Assembly (NCBI RefSeq): GCF_014701095.1
Contig: NZ_AP023439.1
Span: 2,158,001-2,222,000 of the forward strand
DNA length: 64,000 bases
DNA from: Streptomyces tuirus
Lineage (GTDB): Bacteria; Actinomycetota; Actinomycetes; Streptomycetales; Streptomycetaceae
Reading direction: 5' to 3'
Under the pieces are notes generated by a model. The model worked only from the letters and a program-made list of their open reading frames with translations. It was not told where the DNA came from and searched no databases. This document shows, piece after piece, positions 26,399-35,365 of this stretch; positions within the stretch are counted from its first letter, which is position 1, and the number at the start of each line of letters is the position of its first letter. Position numbers and translations under genes: made by a program.

Positions 26399-27652
26399 TC
26401 AGGACCGTCCCCGCCGCTCCCCCATCACCCCCAGCTCCCCTCGCAACCGCTGGGCCCGCAGCACCAGTTCCAGTTCGAAGCGGCGGTCGGGGTCGTCTAT
26501 CTCGTCGCCCCACAGTTCGCGGATCTGGCGCAGGCGGTAGCGGACGGTCTGGGGGTGGACGCCGAGGCGGGTGGCCACCTCGGGGGCGCCGCCGCGGGTC
26601 TCCAGCCAGGCCAGGAGGGTTTCGGCCAGGCGGCGGCCGTGGGTCGGGCCGCAGTGGGTCAGGGGGGCCAGGCACCGCAGGGCCAGGTCGTCGATGAGTT
26701 CCTCGGGCTGGAGGAGGACCAGGGCCTCGGTGTGCTCGGTGCAGTAGAGGACCTCACCGGAGGGGAGCAGGCCGCGTTCCATCAGGCGGACCGCCGCCTC
26801 CGCCCAGCGCAGCGACTTCGCCGCGTCGGTGAGCGGGACGGGCGGGCCGATCGCGCCGGACCAGCCCGCCAGGGCCCGGTAGACGAGCTCGGGCCTGCCG
26901 GCCGCGTCCGGCTCGGGCACGACCATGCGGGGCTGCTCGTACTCCATGTCGAGCAGGACGCCCTGGCCGACCGCGGGGGCCATCGCCTCACGGGCCGGGC
27001 GCAGCAGCACGCCCACCGCGACCTTCGCCGGTAAGGGCCAGCCGATGCGGGCGGCGCGTTCGGTCAGGGCCTCGGCGGGGTCGCCGCGATGGTGCTCGGC
27101 GAGGAGCAGCTCCATCAGCCGGCGTTGCAGGCGCAGGCGTTCACCGGCCTGGCGGGCCGCCGCCTCGGCGTAGCCGCGTACGGACTGGTCGACCAGGCCG
27201 TCCAGGTACTCGTAGCCCGCGTCGACGAGTTCGTACATCGCCGGGGGCGGGATCTCCACGCGCTGGCCGATGTCGGCGAAGCGGCGCCAGGCCAGGCGCA
27301 CGCCCATGCGGTAGATGGCCTGGAGGGAGTCGAGGGAGCGGCCGTCTCTGCCCTCGCCGCGGCCGAAGTCCTGGAAGACGCCGGGCGGGACGCTCGGGCG
27401 TCCCTCCGAGTGCTCCAGGTGCTGCACGAACACCTCGATGGCGCGCCGGATGCCGACCAGGGCCATCGGCTCGCCGGAGTCGTCGAGGACGACGGGCAGA
27501 TGCGGGTACTCGCGCTGGATCTCGCGGAGGATCTCCTCGGCGAGCGCGGGCGCCTCTGCCATGGCGATCGCGGCGAACCGGCGCACCTGGAAGCGCGGTA
27601 CGTCGTGCCAGGCCGAGCGGGTCGTGACGGCTGCGGTGCGGGCGGCCGTCAC
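26399..27652 (-). CDS. PucR/CdaR-type helix-turn-helix regulator
   Basis: About 417 residues. The C-terminal 70 residues carry the PucR helix-turn-helix: LAETLLAWLETRGGAPEVATRLGVHPQTVRYRLRQIRELWGD (quoted by its family pattern, residues about 350-400). The central part is a GGDEF-like fold domain and the N-terminus a helical sensor region. Start choice is unsure: TTG 27658 overlaps the stop of the tiny upstream gene (TTGA), while GTG 27652 is better spaced from AGGGGAG (27660-27666) and is used here. Such regulators often control metabolite use or development; the target is unknown. Confidence 0.8.
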   Translation of the reverse strand: MTAARTAAVTTRSAWHDVPRFQVRRFAAIAMAEAPALAEEILREIQREYPHLPVVLDDSGEPMALVGIRRAIEVFVQHLEHSEGRPSVPPGVFQDFGRGEGRDGRSLDSLQAIYRMGVRLAWRRFADIGQRVEIPPPAMYELVDAGYEYLDGLVDQSVRGYAEAAARQAGERLRLQRRLMELLLAEHHRGDPAEALTERAARIGWPLPAKVAVGVLLRPAREAMAPAVGQGVLLDMEYEQPRMVVPEPDAAGRPELVYRALAGWSGAIGPPVPLTDAAKSLRWAEAAVRLMERGLLPSGEVLYCTEHTEALVLLQPEELIDDLALRCLAPLTHCGPTHGRRLAETLLAWLETRGGAPEVATRLGVHPQTVRYRLRQIRELWGDEIDDPDRRFELELVLRAQRLRGELGVMGERRGRS

Positions 27653-27654
27653 CG

Positions 27655-27807
27655 TCAACTCCCCTGCGCGTCTCGCTCGTACGTGATCAGGGGGGTGTTC
27701 GGCTGGTCGGGTGTGGCTTCGAGCAGCGCGACCACGCCGAGCGCGGCGCCCACGGCAAGGGCGGCGCCGAGCGCGACGGTCAGCGCCGCAGCGAGCAGTC
27801 TGGACAT
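27655..27807 (-). CDS. 50-residue single-pass membrane protein (DUF2613-like)
   Basis: A small gene from ATG 27807. MSRLLAAALTVALGAALAV starts an N-terminal membrane span of about 28 residues, followed by a short polar tail (ATPDQPNTPLITYERDAQGS). The size and form match DUF2613 proteins of actinobacteria. It ends within a few bases of the PucR-type regulator start, so the two are probably co-transcribed. Confidence 0.6.
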   Translation of the reverse strand: MSRLLAAALTVALGAALAVGAALGVVALLEATPDQPNTPLITYERDAQGS

Positions 27808-27908
27808 CGCAGGGTCAGCCTCTCTGTCCGGATTCGTCCGGAGAACATCCGGAGGTCTCCCCACCCCGGCATCCCGTCCCTGCCTGTCGCGCCCAGTCTC
27901 GACAAGCA

Positions 27909-27937
27909 TTGACACCCCGTCAAGAGCGGCCTACGGT
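27909..27937 (+). promoter_or_regulatory. vegetative-type promoter of the DUF3068 gene
   Basis: TTGACA (27909-27914) and TACGGT (27932-27937) with a 17-bp spacer; a transcript would start near 27944, about 78 nt before the ATG at 28022. Confidence 0.6.
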
Positions 27938-28021
27938 TCCCGGCCCAACCGCACGCGCTGTTTCCTCCGCCGTGTCGGCCCTCTCGTACGTCGAGCCGTC
28001 CCAAGCCACTGGAGTGCCCGG

Positions 28022-29017
28022 ATGCGCCGTACAACCTCTCCCTTTTCCCTGGTCCTGCTGGGTCTCGGCACGTTCCTGCTGGTGCTGGCGCCCCTGCTCG
28101 CCTGGTACGTGGAGCCGCGTGCCGCGGTGAACCCGATCGACATCGACACCACCGCCGTCTACACCGGCCGGGGCAGCGTCTTCGACACCGACCGGATCGA
28201 GACGGTTCCCGACCGGACGATCACCGTGACCCAGCGGGTGCGGGGCAACGTCGAGGACAGCGAACGCAGCGGCAACGCCGTCTGGGACGTGACGACCACG
28301 GTCGACACCGACAAGTCGCTGCCGGCCGCCGATCCGCACGACGCGCTGGACTTCGTGCCGCACCGCTGGGTGATGGACCGGAAGACCACGCGGCCGGTGC
28401 ACTGCTGCGGGGAGAAGCCGTACATCGAGGGCGAGGCGTATCTGAAGTTCCCCTTCGACGTGCAGAAACGCTCCTACCAGTGGTGGGACAACACCCTCGG
28501 CGACACGGTGGTGCTGCGCTACCGCGGCACCGCGAAGGTCCAGGGCTACACCGGCTACAAGTTCACCGGCTCCGTGCCGCCGACCAGGACCGGCACGCGC
28601 ATGGTCCCCGGCAGCCTCGTCGACCAGCCGAACCGGCCGCAGGTGCTGGCCGAGGAGTGGTACTCCAACCACGGTTTCGAGCTGGTCGTGGACCAGGCGA
28701 CGGGCCGGGTGATCTACGCGCAGACCGGCCCGAGGCGCACCCTGCGGGCGCCGGGCGCCGAGAAGGACGCGGCGGTGCTGCTGGACAGCCGGAAGGTCTC
28801 GTTCACCACGGCCACCCAGAAGGAGGCCGTGCGGCAGGCGAAGCGGGACAGCGGGCAGCTGCGGATGGTGGGCACGACACTGCCGATCGGGGCGGCGGTG
28901 GGCGGCTTCGTACTCGCGGTGGTGGGTGGCGTTCTCATGACGCGCGGGCGGAAGGAGCCGGAGAGCACCGTTCCGGCCGATACGTCCGGAACGCCCCAGC
29001 CCACTCTCACGAAATGA
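28022..29017 (+). CDS. DUF3068/PorA-type membrane-anchored protein
   Basis: A 331-residue protein with one N-terminal span (FSLVLLGLGTFLLVLAPLLAWY), a large extracytoplasmic domain, and a C-terminal span (VGGFVLAVVGGVLMT) before a short tail. The pattern of conserved blocks (YVEPRAAVNPIDIDTTAVYTG, TTVDTDKSLPA, GEAYLKFPFDVQKRSYQWWD, YKFTGSVPPT) fits DUF3068. Members are usually described as porin-like or of unknown function. It has its own promoter and precedes the glycan operon on the same strand. Confidence 0.8.
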   Translation: MRRTTSPFSLVLLGLGTFLLVLAPLLAWYVEPRAAVNPIDIDTTAVYTGRGSVFDTDRIETVPDRTITVTQRVRGNVEDSERSGNAVWDVTTTVDTDKSLPAADPHDALDFVPHRWVMDRKTTRPVHCCGEKPYIEGEAYLKFPFDVQKRSYQWWDNTLGDTVVLRYRGTAKVQGYTGYKFTGSVPPTRTGTRMVPGSLVDQPNRPQVLAEEWYSNHGFELVVDQATGRVIYAQTGPRRTLRAPGAEKDAAVLLDSRKVSFTTATQKEAVRQAKRDSGQLRMVGTTLPIGAAVGGFVLAVVGGVLMTRGRKEPESTVPADTSGTPQPTLTK

Positions 29018-29235
29018 TGTGACGTCAGCTTCAACAAAGCCCGAAATTGTCACGTCGGTGAGTAGCCGTGGCGAACGTCCGGGCGAAAACTGTCCAACCC
29101 CACCCCAGCACATCCCGTCCACACTCCCCTCCCAGGAAGAGCTCAGGCTCCCCACGAGCCGACTCCTCCGTGACGACCACACCCCCACGTTTTCCCCACG
29201 CTGAGTTCCGCACCCTGAGACGAGTTGGAGCACCC

Positions 29236-30384
29236 ATGCCCCAGCACGTACCGTCCGCGCTGCGCACGGCGTCCCCCGGCGCGCAGCACCCCCCGGCGCT
29301 CCCCCCACATCCGCGCCGGATCGTCTTCCTCGCCCATCGTGATCTGGACAACCCGTCCGCCGGCGGCTCCGAGCTGCTGGTCGACAAGCTCGCCGAGGGC
29401 CTGACCCGCCTGGGCCACCAGGTGACCCTGCTGTGCGGGGGGCCCGCGGCCTTCCGCGACTACCGGGTCGTGTCGGCGGGCGGCCCGTACGGGCACTATC
29501 TGCGCGCACGGTCGGCCTTCACCCGCCAGGTCGGCGACTGCGACCTGCTGGTCGAAGTCTGCAACGGCATGCCGTATCTGGCGCCGCTGTGGCATCGGGG
29601 GCCCACGCTGACGCTGGTCAACCACGTCCACACGGACCTGTGGAAGATGCGCTTCGGCGGGCCGCTGGCACCGGCGGCACGGATCGGCCGAAGACTCGAG
29701 CACTGGGCGCTGACCGGGGCGCGGCAGCGGAATCTGCTCGTCGCGGTGTCCTCCTCGACCGCCCGCGCGCTGCGCGCGATCGGGGTGGAGCGGGACCGGA
29801 TCCGGGTCGTCCACAACGGGGTCGAGGAGCCGGGCCCGCGGGCCGGTCGCTCGTCCGAGCCGCTGTTCGTCGCCGTCGGGCGGCTGGTCGAGTACAAGCG
29901 CATCGATCTGCTGCTGCGGCTGTGGGAGCGGGTGCGGCCGGTGACCGGCGGCCGGCTGGTGATCGTCGGTGACGGGCCCGAGCGGGAGCGTCTGGAGCGG
30001 CTCGCCGGTCCCGGTGTGGAGTTCACCGGGTATGTGACGGAGGCCGAGAAGCACCGGCTGCTGTGCGCGGCCTGGCTGTTGCTGCACCCTTCCGCCGTGG
30101 AGGGGTGGGGCCTGGTCGTGACGGAGGCCGCGGCCCGGGAGACGCCGAGCGTGGCCTTCGACGTGCCGGGGCTCAAGGACTCCGTGGTGGACGGTGAGAC
30201 CGGCGTGCTCGCGCGCGGCGAGTCGTCGTTCGCCGCGGCCTGGTGCTCGCTCGCCCTGGCCGGGCGGGAGCGGGAGTTGATGGGGAAGGCGGCGCGCGAG
30301 CGGGCGGCACAGTTCCGGTGGGACCGGACGGTGCGGGCGTTTCGGGTGGTCGCCGCGGAGGCGGTGAGGGGCTGGGCTCCGTGA
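29236..30384 (+). CDS. family 4 glycosyltransferase (GT-B)
   Basis: A 382-residue GT4 enzyme. The acceptor-side N-terminal domain begins with RRIVFLAHRDLDNPSAGGSELLVDKLAEGL, and the donor domain has VAVGRLVEYKRIDLLLRLW, VGDGPERERLERLAG and the EX7E motif in HPSAVEGWGLVVTEAAARETPSVAF. The ATG at 29236 follows TTGGAG; longer frames exist but are Pro/Ser-rich and lack a site. It opens an operon of eight genes joined by 4-bp overlaps or very short gaps. It transfers a sugar, probably from a nucleotide donor, to a surface glycan or lipid-linked intermediate. Confidence 0.85.
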   Translation: MPQHVPSALRTASPGAQHPPALPPHPRRIVFLAHRDLDNPSAGGSELLVDKLAEGLTRLGHQVTLLCGGPAAFRDYRVVSAGGPYGHYLRARSAFTRQVGDCDLLVEVCNGMPYLAPLWHRGPTLTLVNHVHTDLWKMRFGGPLAPAARIGRRLEHWALTGARQRNLLVAVSSSTARALRAIGVERDRIRVVHNGVEEPGPRAGRSSEPLFVAVGRLVEYKRIDLLLRLWERVRPVTGGRLVIVGDGPERERLERLAGPGVEFTGYVTEAEKHRLLCAAWLLLHPSAVEGWGLVVTEAAARETPSVAFDVPGLKDSVVDGETGVLARGESSFAAAWCSLALAGRERELMGKAARERAAQFRWDRTVRAFRVVAAEAVRGWAP

Positions 30385-31190
30385 GGCGGCTTACGGTCCG
30401 TCGTGACTGGTCGCGCCCACGCGGCGGAGCCGCACATGTCGTAGCCCCGCGCCCCCCGGCTGCGCCGAAGGACCCCTCGTTCCGGCGCTCCCTCGCCCTG
30501 TTCCGCGCCTTCCTCCACGAACAGGACGATCCCGAGAGCTGCTACTCGCTGCTCGCACGCGACGCCGTGGACCAGGTCGAGGCCTACGACGGTCCGGTCG
30601 CCGGGCGTACCGTCCTGGACATAGGCGGCGGCAGCGGCTACTTCACCGAGGAGTTCCGGCGTCGCGGTGCCAAGGCCCATCTGTTCGAGCCGGACATGGC
30701 CGAGCTGGGCGAGAAGCCACCCGACGGCACGGTCGTCGCCGACGGGTACCTGCTGCCCCTGCGGGACGGCGTCGCCGACGTCACCTTCTCCTCCAATGTG
30801 CTGGAGCACGTGGCCGACCCGGAGACCTTCCTCAGCGAGCTCGCCCGGGTGACGCGGCCCGGCGGGCTGATCTACGTGTCGTTCACCAACTGGCTGTCGC
30901 CGTGGGGCGGGCACGAATGGGCCCCCTGGCACTACTTCGGTGCCGCACGGGCCCGGGCCCGCTACCTGCGGCGCACCGGCACGCCCGCCAAGCACACGCT
31001 CGGCGAGAACCTGTTCGCGGTGCACATCGGCTCCACCCTGCGGCAGGTGCGCGCCCGGGACGACGTCACGGTCGTCTCGGCGCGCTCCCGCTACTGGCCC
31101 TTCCTCGCGGAGACCGTCGTCAAGGCGCCCGGCATCCGCGAGTTCGCCACCTGGAACCTCCTCCTCATCTTGCGGCGGTGTCCCCCATGA
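30381..31190 (+). CDS. class I SAM-dependent methyltransferase
   Basis: A 269-residue Rossmann methyltransferase. SAM motif I is VLDIGGGSGYFTEEF (near 75), the acidic residue follows in HLFEPDMAEL, and motif II/III is ADVTFSSNVLEHVADPETFLSELARVTRPGG. The GTG at 30381 overlaps the GT4 stop by 4 bp. Residues about 10-25 are encoded by a 48-bp dispersed repeat (30408-30455) that also occurs intergenically at 62145-62193, so the N-terminus has been partly built from a repeat. The substrate is probably a sugar of the glycan made by this operon. Confidence 0.8.
   Translation: MRRLTVRRDWSRPRGGAAHVVAPRPPAAPKDPSFRRSLALFRAFLHEQDDPESCYSLLARDAVDQVEAYDGPVAGRTVLDIGGGSGYFTEEFRRRGAKAHLFEPDMAELGEKPPDGTVVADGYLLPLRDGVADVTFSSNVLEHVADPETFLSELARVTRPGGLIYVSFTNWLSPWGGHEWAPWHYFGAARARARYLRRTGTPAKHTLGENLFAVHIGSTLRQVRARDDVTVVSARSRYWPFLAETVVKAPGIREFATWNLLLILRRCPP
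30408..30455 (+). repeat. dispersed 48-bp Streptomyces repeat, copy 1 (inside a coding region)
   Basis: TGGTCGCGCCCACGCGGCGG followed by AGCCGCACAT and GCCCCGCGCCCC matches the reverse complement of 62145-62193 almost base for base, with a short difference in the middle (TGTCGTA versus CGACACA). This copy lies in frame within the N-terminal part of the methyltransferase gene. Confidence 0.75.
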
Positions 31191-34100
31191 CGACCACGGT
31201 CCAGGCTCCTCCCCCGGCAGCCGTCCCCACCACCGCGACCACCGCGGGCCCGCCCGACGGCCCGCGGTCACGGCGCTGGCTGCTCGGCTTCTGGGCCGTG
31301 GTGTTCGTGCTGTTCCTCGCGGTGCGGCCGGGGCGGCAGACCTTCGACACCAAGCTCGGTGTCACGGTCGATCCGGGGCAGTTCCTCGCCGATCTCGGCC
31401 AGTTGTGGCACGACCGGGCCGGGTTCGGCGGGATCCAGGACCAGTACGTCGGCTATCTGTGGCCGATGCTGCCGTTCTACTGGCTGTGCGATCTCGTGCG
31501 GCTGCCGGTGTGGCTGGCGGAGCGGCTGTGGCTGTCGCTGATCGTGTCCGTCGCCTTCTGGGGGGCGCTGCGGCTGGCGGAGCGGCTGCGGGTGGGAAGC
31601 GGAACGTCCCGGCTGCTGGGCGCGGTGACGTATGCGCTGTGGCCGGTGTTCACCACCGTCATCGGGTCGACGTCGGCCGCGGCGCTGCCCGGCGCCTTCC
31701 TGCCGTGGGTGCTGCTGCCGCTGACGAACGAGCGGTACGCCGCCCGCGTGGCGGCCCTGCGGTCGGCGCTGCTCGTGCCGTTCATGGGCGGGGTGAACGC
31801 GTCGGCGACCCTGGCCTCCCTGCTGCCCGCCGGGCTGTATCTGCTGACCCGGCCGCCCGGGCCCCGGCAGCGCAAGCTGATCGCCTGGTGGGCCCCGGCC
31901 GTGCTGGTGGTGACCGCCTGGTGGTGGGTGCCGCTGCTGCTGCTCGGGATCTACGGCGAGAACTTCCTCCCCTATATAGAGACGGCGCGGACCACCACGG
32001 ACACCATGTCGGCGACCGAGGCGCTGCGCGGCGCCGGGAACTGGGTCGCCTATCTGCACCTCGGGGAGGCGTGGCTGCCGGCGGGCTGGACCGTGGCCTC
32101 CTCCGTGGTCGTGATCGTCTGCTCGGCTCTCGCGGCCGGACTCGGGCTCGCCGGACTCGCCCGGCGGGACATGCCCGAGCGGCGGTGGCTGGTGCTGACG
32201 GTGCTCGTGGCGGCGCTGGTGCTGCTCGCCGGGTACGGCGGGGCGTTCGGGGCGCCGTTCCACGGGGTGGTGCAGGGCTGGCTGGACGGGTGGCTGTCGC
32301 CGTTCCGCAACATCTACAAGTTCCAGACGGGTGTGGCGCTGGCGCTCGCACTGGGTCTGGCGCATCTGGTGGGTGTGGCCGCCGAGCCGCGCGGCGCCCG
32401 GCGGGTACGCGGCCGGCGCTTCGCCCCGCTGATCGCGGCCGTGCTGATCCTGCCCGGACTGCTGTGGCCGTACCTCAACGGCTCGATCCTCAACCCGGGT
32501 TCGTTCCAGAAGCTGCCCGCCTACTGGCAGGCCACGGCCGACTGGCTCGAGAAGTACTCGCCCGACTCGCGAGCCCTGGTCGTCCCGGCGACCGCGCACG
32601 GCGTCTACTCCTGGGGCTCCCCCATCGACCAGCCGCTCGACGTGCTCGCCGAGTCGCGGTGGGCGCAGCGCGACTACGTGCCGTTCGGCACCCCCGGCAA
32701 CCGGCGCGCGATGGACGCCGTCGAGCAGGCGCTGCTGACCGGTTCCCAAGTGCCGGGGCTCGCCGACTACTTGAGCCGGGCGGGGCTGTACTACGTCGTC
32801 GTCCGCAACGACCTCGACCCCGACCAGATCGGCTATGTGCCCACCGCGACCGTCAAGCGCACCCTGGAGCAGTCGGGGTACGAGCGGGTGACGGGCCTCG
32901 GGCCGGTGATGACCGGCGGCCGGATCGCGCAGGACGCGCCGCTCCAGGTGGAGGGGCTGTACCCGCGGCAGCGGGCCGTGGAGATCTACCGGCCCACGGG
33001 TGCGGACGTGGTCCGGCCCGGGCAGGCCGGGCTCGCCCCGGTCGCCGACACGGCCGTGGTGTCCGGCGGTCCGGAGGCGCTGCTGCCGCTGGCGGAGCGG
33101 CTGCGCGGGCGGGCTTCCGTGCTGACCGGCGACAACCACCCGGGGCTCGGCACCCCTGCCGTGCAGGTGGTGGGCGACGGGCTGCGGCGGGCGGACACCC
33201 GGTTCGGGCTGGTCAACTCCGGTACGTCTTACACGTACACGCGTGACGAGCGCAACGCGCCGGACGCGCTCCAGGACCCGGGCGAGAAGCCGCGCCAGAT
33301 CCTGCCCGCCGAGGGCACCGCTCACCAGACGGTGGCCGAACTGCGCGGCGCGCGCTCGGTGTCGGCGTCCTCGTACGGCAACTGGCTGTTCCACCTCCCG
33401 CAGTACGACCCGGTGAACGCCTTCGACGGCAACCCGGACACCGCGTGGGCGGAGGGCGCGCCGGACACACCGGACGGGCAGTGGCTGCGCATCGGCTTCA
33501 CCGGCTCCTACGACATGCCGTCCTCGTTCAAGGTCACGCCGCTGCCGCAGGAGAGCGTGCGCGCCGCCGCGACGAAGGTCCGGGTGGAGACCGAGAAGGG
33601 CGAGCGGACGAGCTTCCTCCGGCCGAACGGCATGACCCAGCGGATCAAGGCGCCCGAGGGCGCGACGGGCTGGATGAAGCTGACGATCGTGGACTCCGTG
33701 GAGCGCCGGACCGGTCTGACCGGCGCGGGCTTCTCCGAGATCGGCCTGCCGGACGTGCAGGTGACACGCCTGCTGCGGCTCCCGGCGGACGCCGAGGACG
33801 CCACGTCGGCCGCGACCGTCGTCTCCCTGCACCGCGCCTCCGACCCGACGGGTCTGTCCGCGACCGGCACCGAGGCGGGCCTGCACCGCCGCTTCACGAC
33901 CCCGGCCGCCGGGACGTACGAGGTGACGGCGAGCGCGGTGCCGGTGCCGGGCAGGGAGTTCGACGAGCTGCTCTACGAGGTGGCGCCCGAGCAGCAGGCC
34001 CGGATCGTCGCCACCGCCGACTCCACGGCCCGCCTCGGCGCGGGCCTGACGGCGCGCAACCTCACCGACGGCGACCTGACGACGGCGTGGGTGGCCGGCG

Positions 34101-35365
34101 ACCGGCCGACCATCCACCTGCGCTGGGAGGGCAAGCAGCCGGTCGGCGAACTGGTCCTGGCCCCTGCGGGCGGCCTGTCCGCCCGGGCCTCCGAGGTGCA
34201 CATCAGCTCCCCCGACGGCGCGGCCATCGCCGGCGTCGACGAGAACGGCTGGGTCCGCTTCCCGCCGATCACCACCGACCGGCTCGACATCACGATCACC
34301 GAGACGGCCCCGCTGACCCTGCACAACCCGGTCGCCGACGAGGACCTGCGCCTCCCGGTGGGCCTCACGGAGGCGTATCTGCCCTCCCTCGACCAGTACC
34401 GCACCCCGCAGCCGGACGGCACCCGGACGTTCTCCCTCCCGTGCGGCAAGGGCCCGGACGTGGCACTGGACGGCGAGCTGTACCAGACCAGCGCGAAGGG
34501 AACCGTGCGGGACCTGGTGGAGCGGCGGGGCGTGCGGGTGACGCTCTGCCAGGACGGCCGGGACGACACGGAGGTGCGGCTCTCCTCCGGCGAGCACCGG
34601 CTGGAGGGCGGGGACGCCGGCCCGCTCGCGCTGACGGACGTGACCCTGACCCGCGGCACGCTCCCGGAGGCCGCGGCGGCCGGGCGCGACCTGCGGATCC
34701 GGGACTGGCTGGGCGACCGGCGCGCGGTGACGGTCGGCTCGGGCGCGGCCTCGTACCTGACGACGTACGAGAACTTCAACGACGGCTGGAAGGCCACCCT
34801 GGACGGCAAGGAGCTGACCCCGGTGCGGCTGGACGGCTGGCAGCAGGGCTGGCAGGTCCCGGCAGGGGCGGGCGGCAGCGTGACGCTGACCTACGAACCG
34901 GCCACGACGTACGACGCCGCCCTGATCGGCAGCGGCGCCGGCATCGCGGTCCTGCTGGGTCTGGCGCTGTGGCGCCGCCGCGCCCCCAGCCCCGACGCGC
35001 CGCAGCCGGTGCCGCCGCTGCCCGGGCTGTGGCTCGGCACGGTGGCGCTGACGCTGGTCGGGGTGGTGATCGCGGGCTGGTTCGCGCTGCTGGTCCCGGC
35101 GCTCGCGCTGCTCGCCGCGCGGCGGCACGCCCTGCTGGTGCCGATCGCCTTCGCCGCCCTGGCCGGTGCCGGGATCGTCGCGGCGTTCGGGGCCGGGGAG
35201 CCGGTGGGCGCGGGCGGGGGCGCGTTCGGGCATCTGGCCCAACTGCTGGCGCTGATCGGCCTGTTCGCGGGGCTGGTGAGCCTGCGCGAGGAGCAGCCGG
35301 CGCCGTCGGAGGCGCCGACGCGGCAGCTGCCGGGGACGGAGACCGGGGAGGGCAAGCCCGTATGA
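31187..35365 (+). CDS. AftD-like GT-C glycosyltransferase with C-terminal carbohydrate-binding domains
   Basis: A 1392-residue membrane enzyme. The first 480 residues hold about eleven spans typical of polyprenyl-phosphate-sugar-dependent GT-C enzymes, with an early acidic loop (GVTVDPGQFLADLGQLW). A periplasmic part follows with beta-sandwich, F5/8-type-C-like modules (NAFDGNPDTAWAEGAPDTPDGQWLRIGF, and again NLTDGDLTTAWVAGDRPTIHLRW). Two or three spans lie near residues 1240-1360. The architecture is that of mycobacterial AftD alpha-(1,3)-arabinofuranosyltransferase. Streptomycetes do not make mycobacterial arabinogalactan, so the donor and product may differ. ATG 31187 overlaps the methyltransferase stop. 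Confidence 0.8.
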   Translation: MTTTVQAPPPAAVPTTATTAGPPDGPRSRRWLLGFWAVVFVLFLAVRPGRQTFDTKLGVTVDPGQFLADLGQLWHDRAGFGGIQDQYVGYLWPMLPFYWLCDLVRLPVWLAERLWLSLIVSVAFWGALRLAERLRVGSGTSRLLGAVTYALWPVFTTVIGSTSAAALPGAFLPWVLLPLTNERYAARVAALRSALLVPFMGGVNASATLASLLPAGLYLLTRPPGPRQRKLIAWWAPAVLVVTAWWWVPLLLLGIYGENFLPYIETARTTTDTMSATEALRGAGNWVAYLHLGEAWLPAGWTVASSVVVIVCSALAAGLGLAGLARRDMPERRWLVLTVLVAALVLLAGYGGAFGAPFHGVVQGWLDGWLSPFRNIYKFQTGVALALALGLAHLVGVAAEPRGARRVRGRRFAPLIAAVLILPGLLWPYLNGSILNPGSFQKLPAYWQATADWLEKYSPDSRALVVPATAHGVYSWGSPIDQPLDVLAESRWAQRDYVPFGTPGNRRAMDAVEQALLTGSQVPGLADYLSRAGLYYVVVRNDLDPDQIGYVPTATVKRTLEQSGYERVTGLGPVMTGGRIAQDAPLQVEGLYPRQRAVEIYRPTGADVVRPGQAGLAPVADTAVVSGGPEALLPLAERLRGRASVLTGDNHPGLGTPAVQVVGDGLRRADTRFGLVNSGTSYTYTRDERNAPDALQDPGEKPRQILPAEGTAHQTVAELRGARSVSASSYGNWLFHLPQYDPVNAFDGNPDTAWAEGAPDTPDGQWLRIGFTGSYDMPSSFKVTPLPQESVRAAATKVRVETEKGERTSFLRPNGMTQRIKAPEGATGWMKLTIVDSVERRTGLTGAGFSEIGLPDVQVTRLLRLPADAEDATSAATVVSLHRASDPTGLSATGTEAGLHRRFTTPAAGTYEVTASAVPVPGREFDELLYEVAPEQQARIVATADSTARLGAGLTARNLTDGDLTTAWVAGDRPTIHLRWEGKQPVGELVLAPAGGLSARASEVHISSPDGAAIAGVDENGWVRFPPITTDRLDITITETAPLTLHNPVADEDLRLPVGLTEAYLPSLDQYRTPQPDGTRTFSLPCGKGPDVALDGELYQTSAKGTVRDLVERRGVRVTLCQDGRDDTEVRLSSGEHRLEGGDAGPLALTDVTLTRGTLPEAAAAGRDLRIRDWLGDRRAVTVGSGAASYLTTYENFNDGWKATLDGKELTPVRLDGWQQGWQVPAGAGGSVTLTYEPATTYDAALIGSGAGIAVLLGLALWRRRAPSPDAPQPVPPLPGLWLGTVALTLVGVVIAGWFALLVPALALLAARRHALLVPIAFAALAGAGIVAAFGAGEPVGAGGGAFGHLAQLLALIGLFAGLVSLREEQPAPSEAPTRQLPGTETGEGKPV

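Noticed and set aside
26121-27034. Plus-strand open frames in the protease/PucR gap and across the PucR gene
   Set aside because: No ribosome site, no fold, and mostly antisense to the PucR-type regulator.
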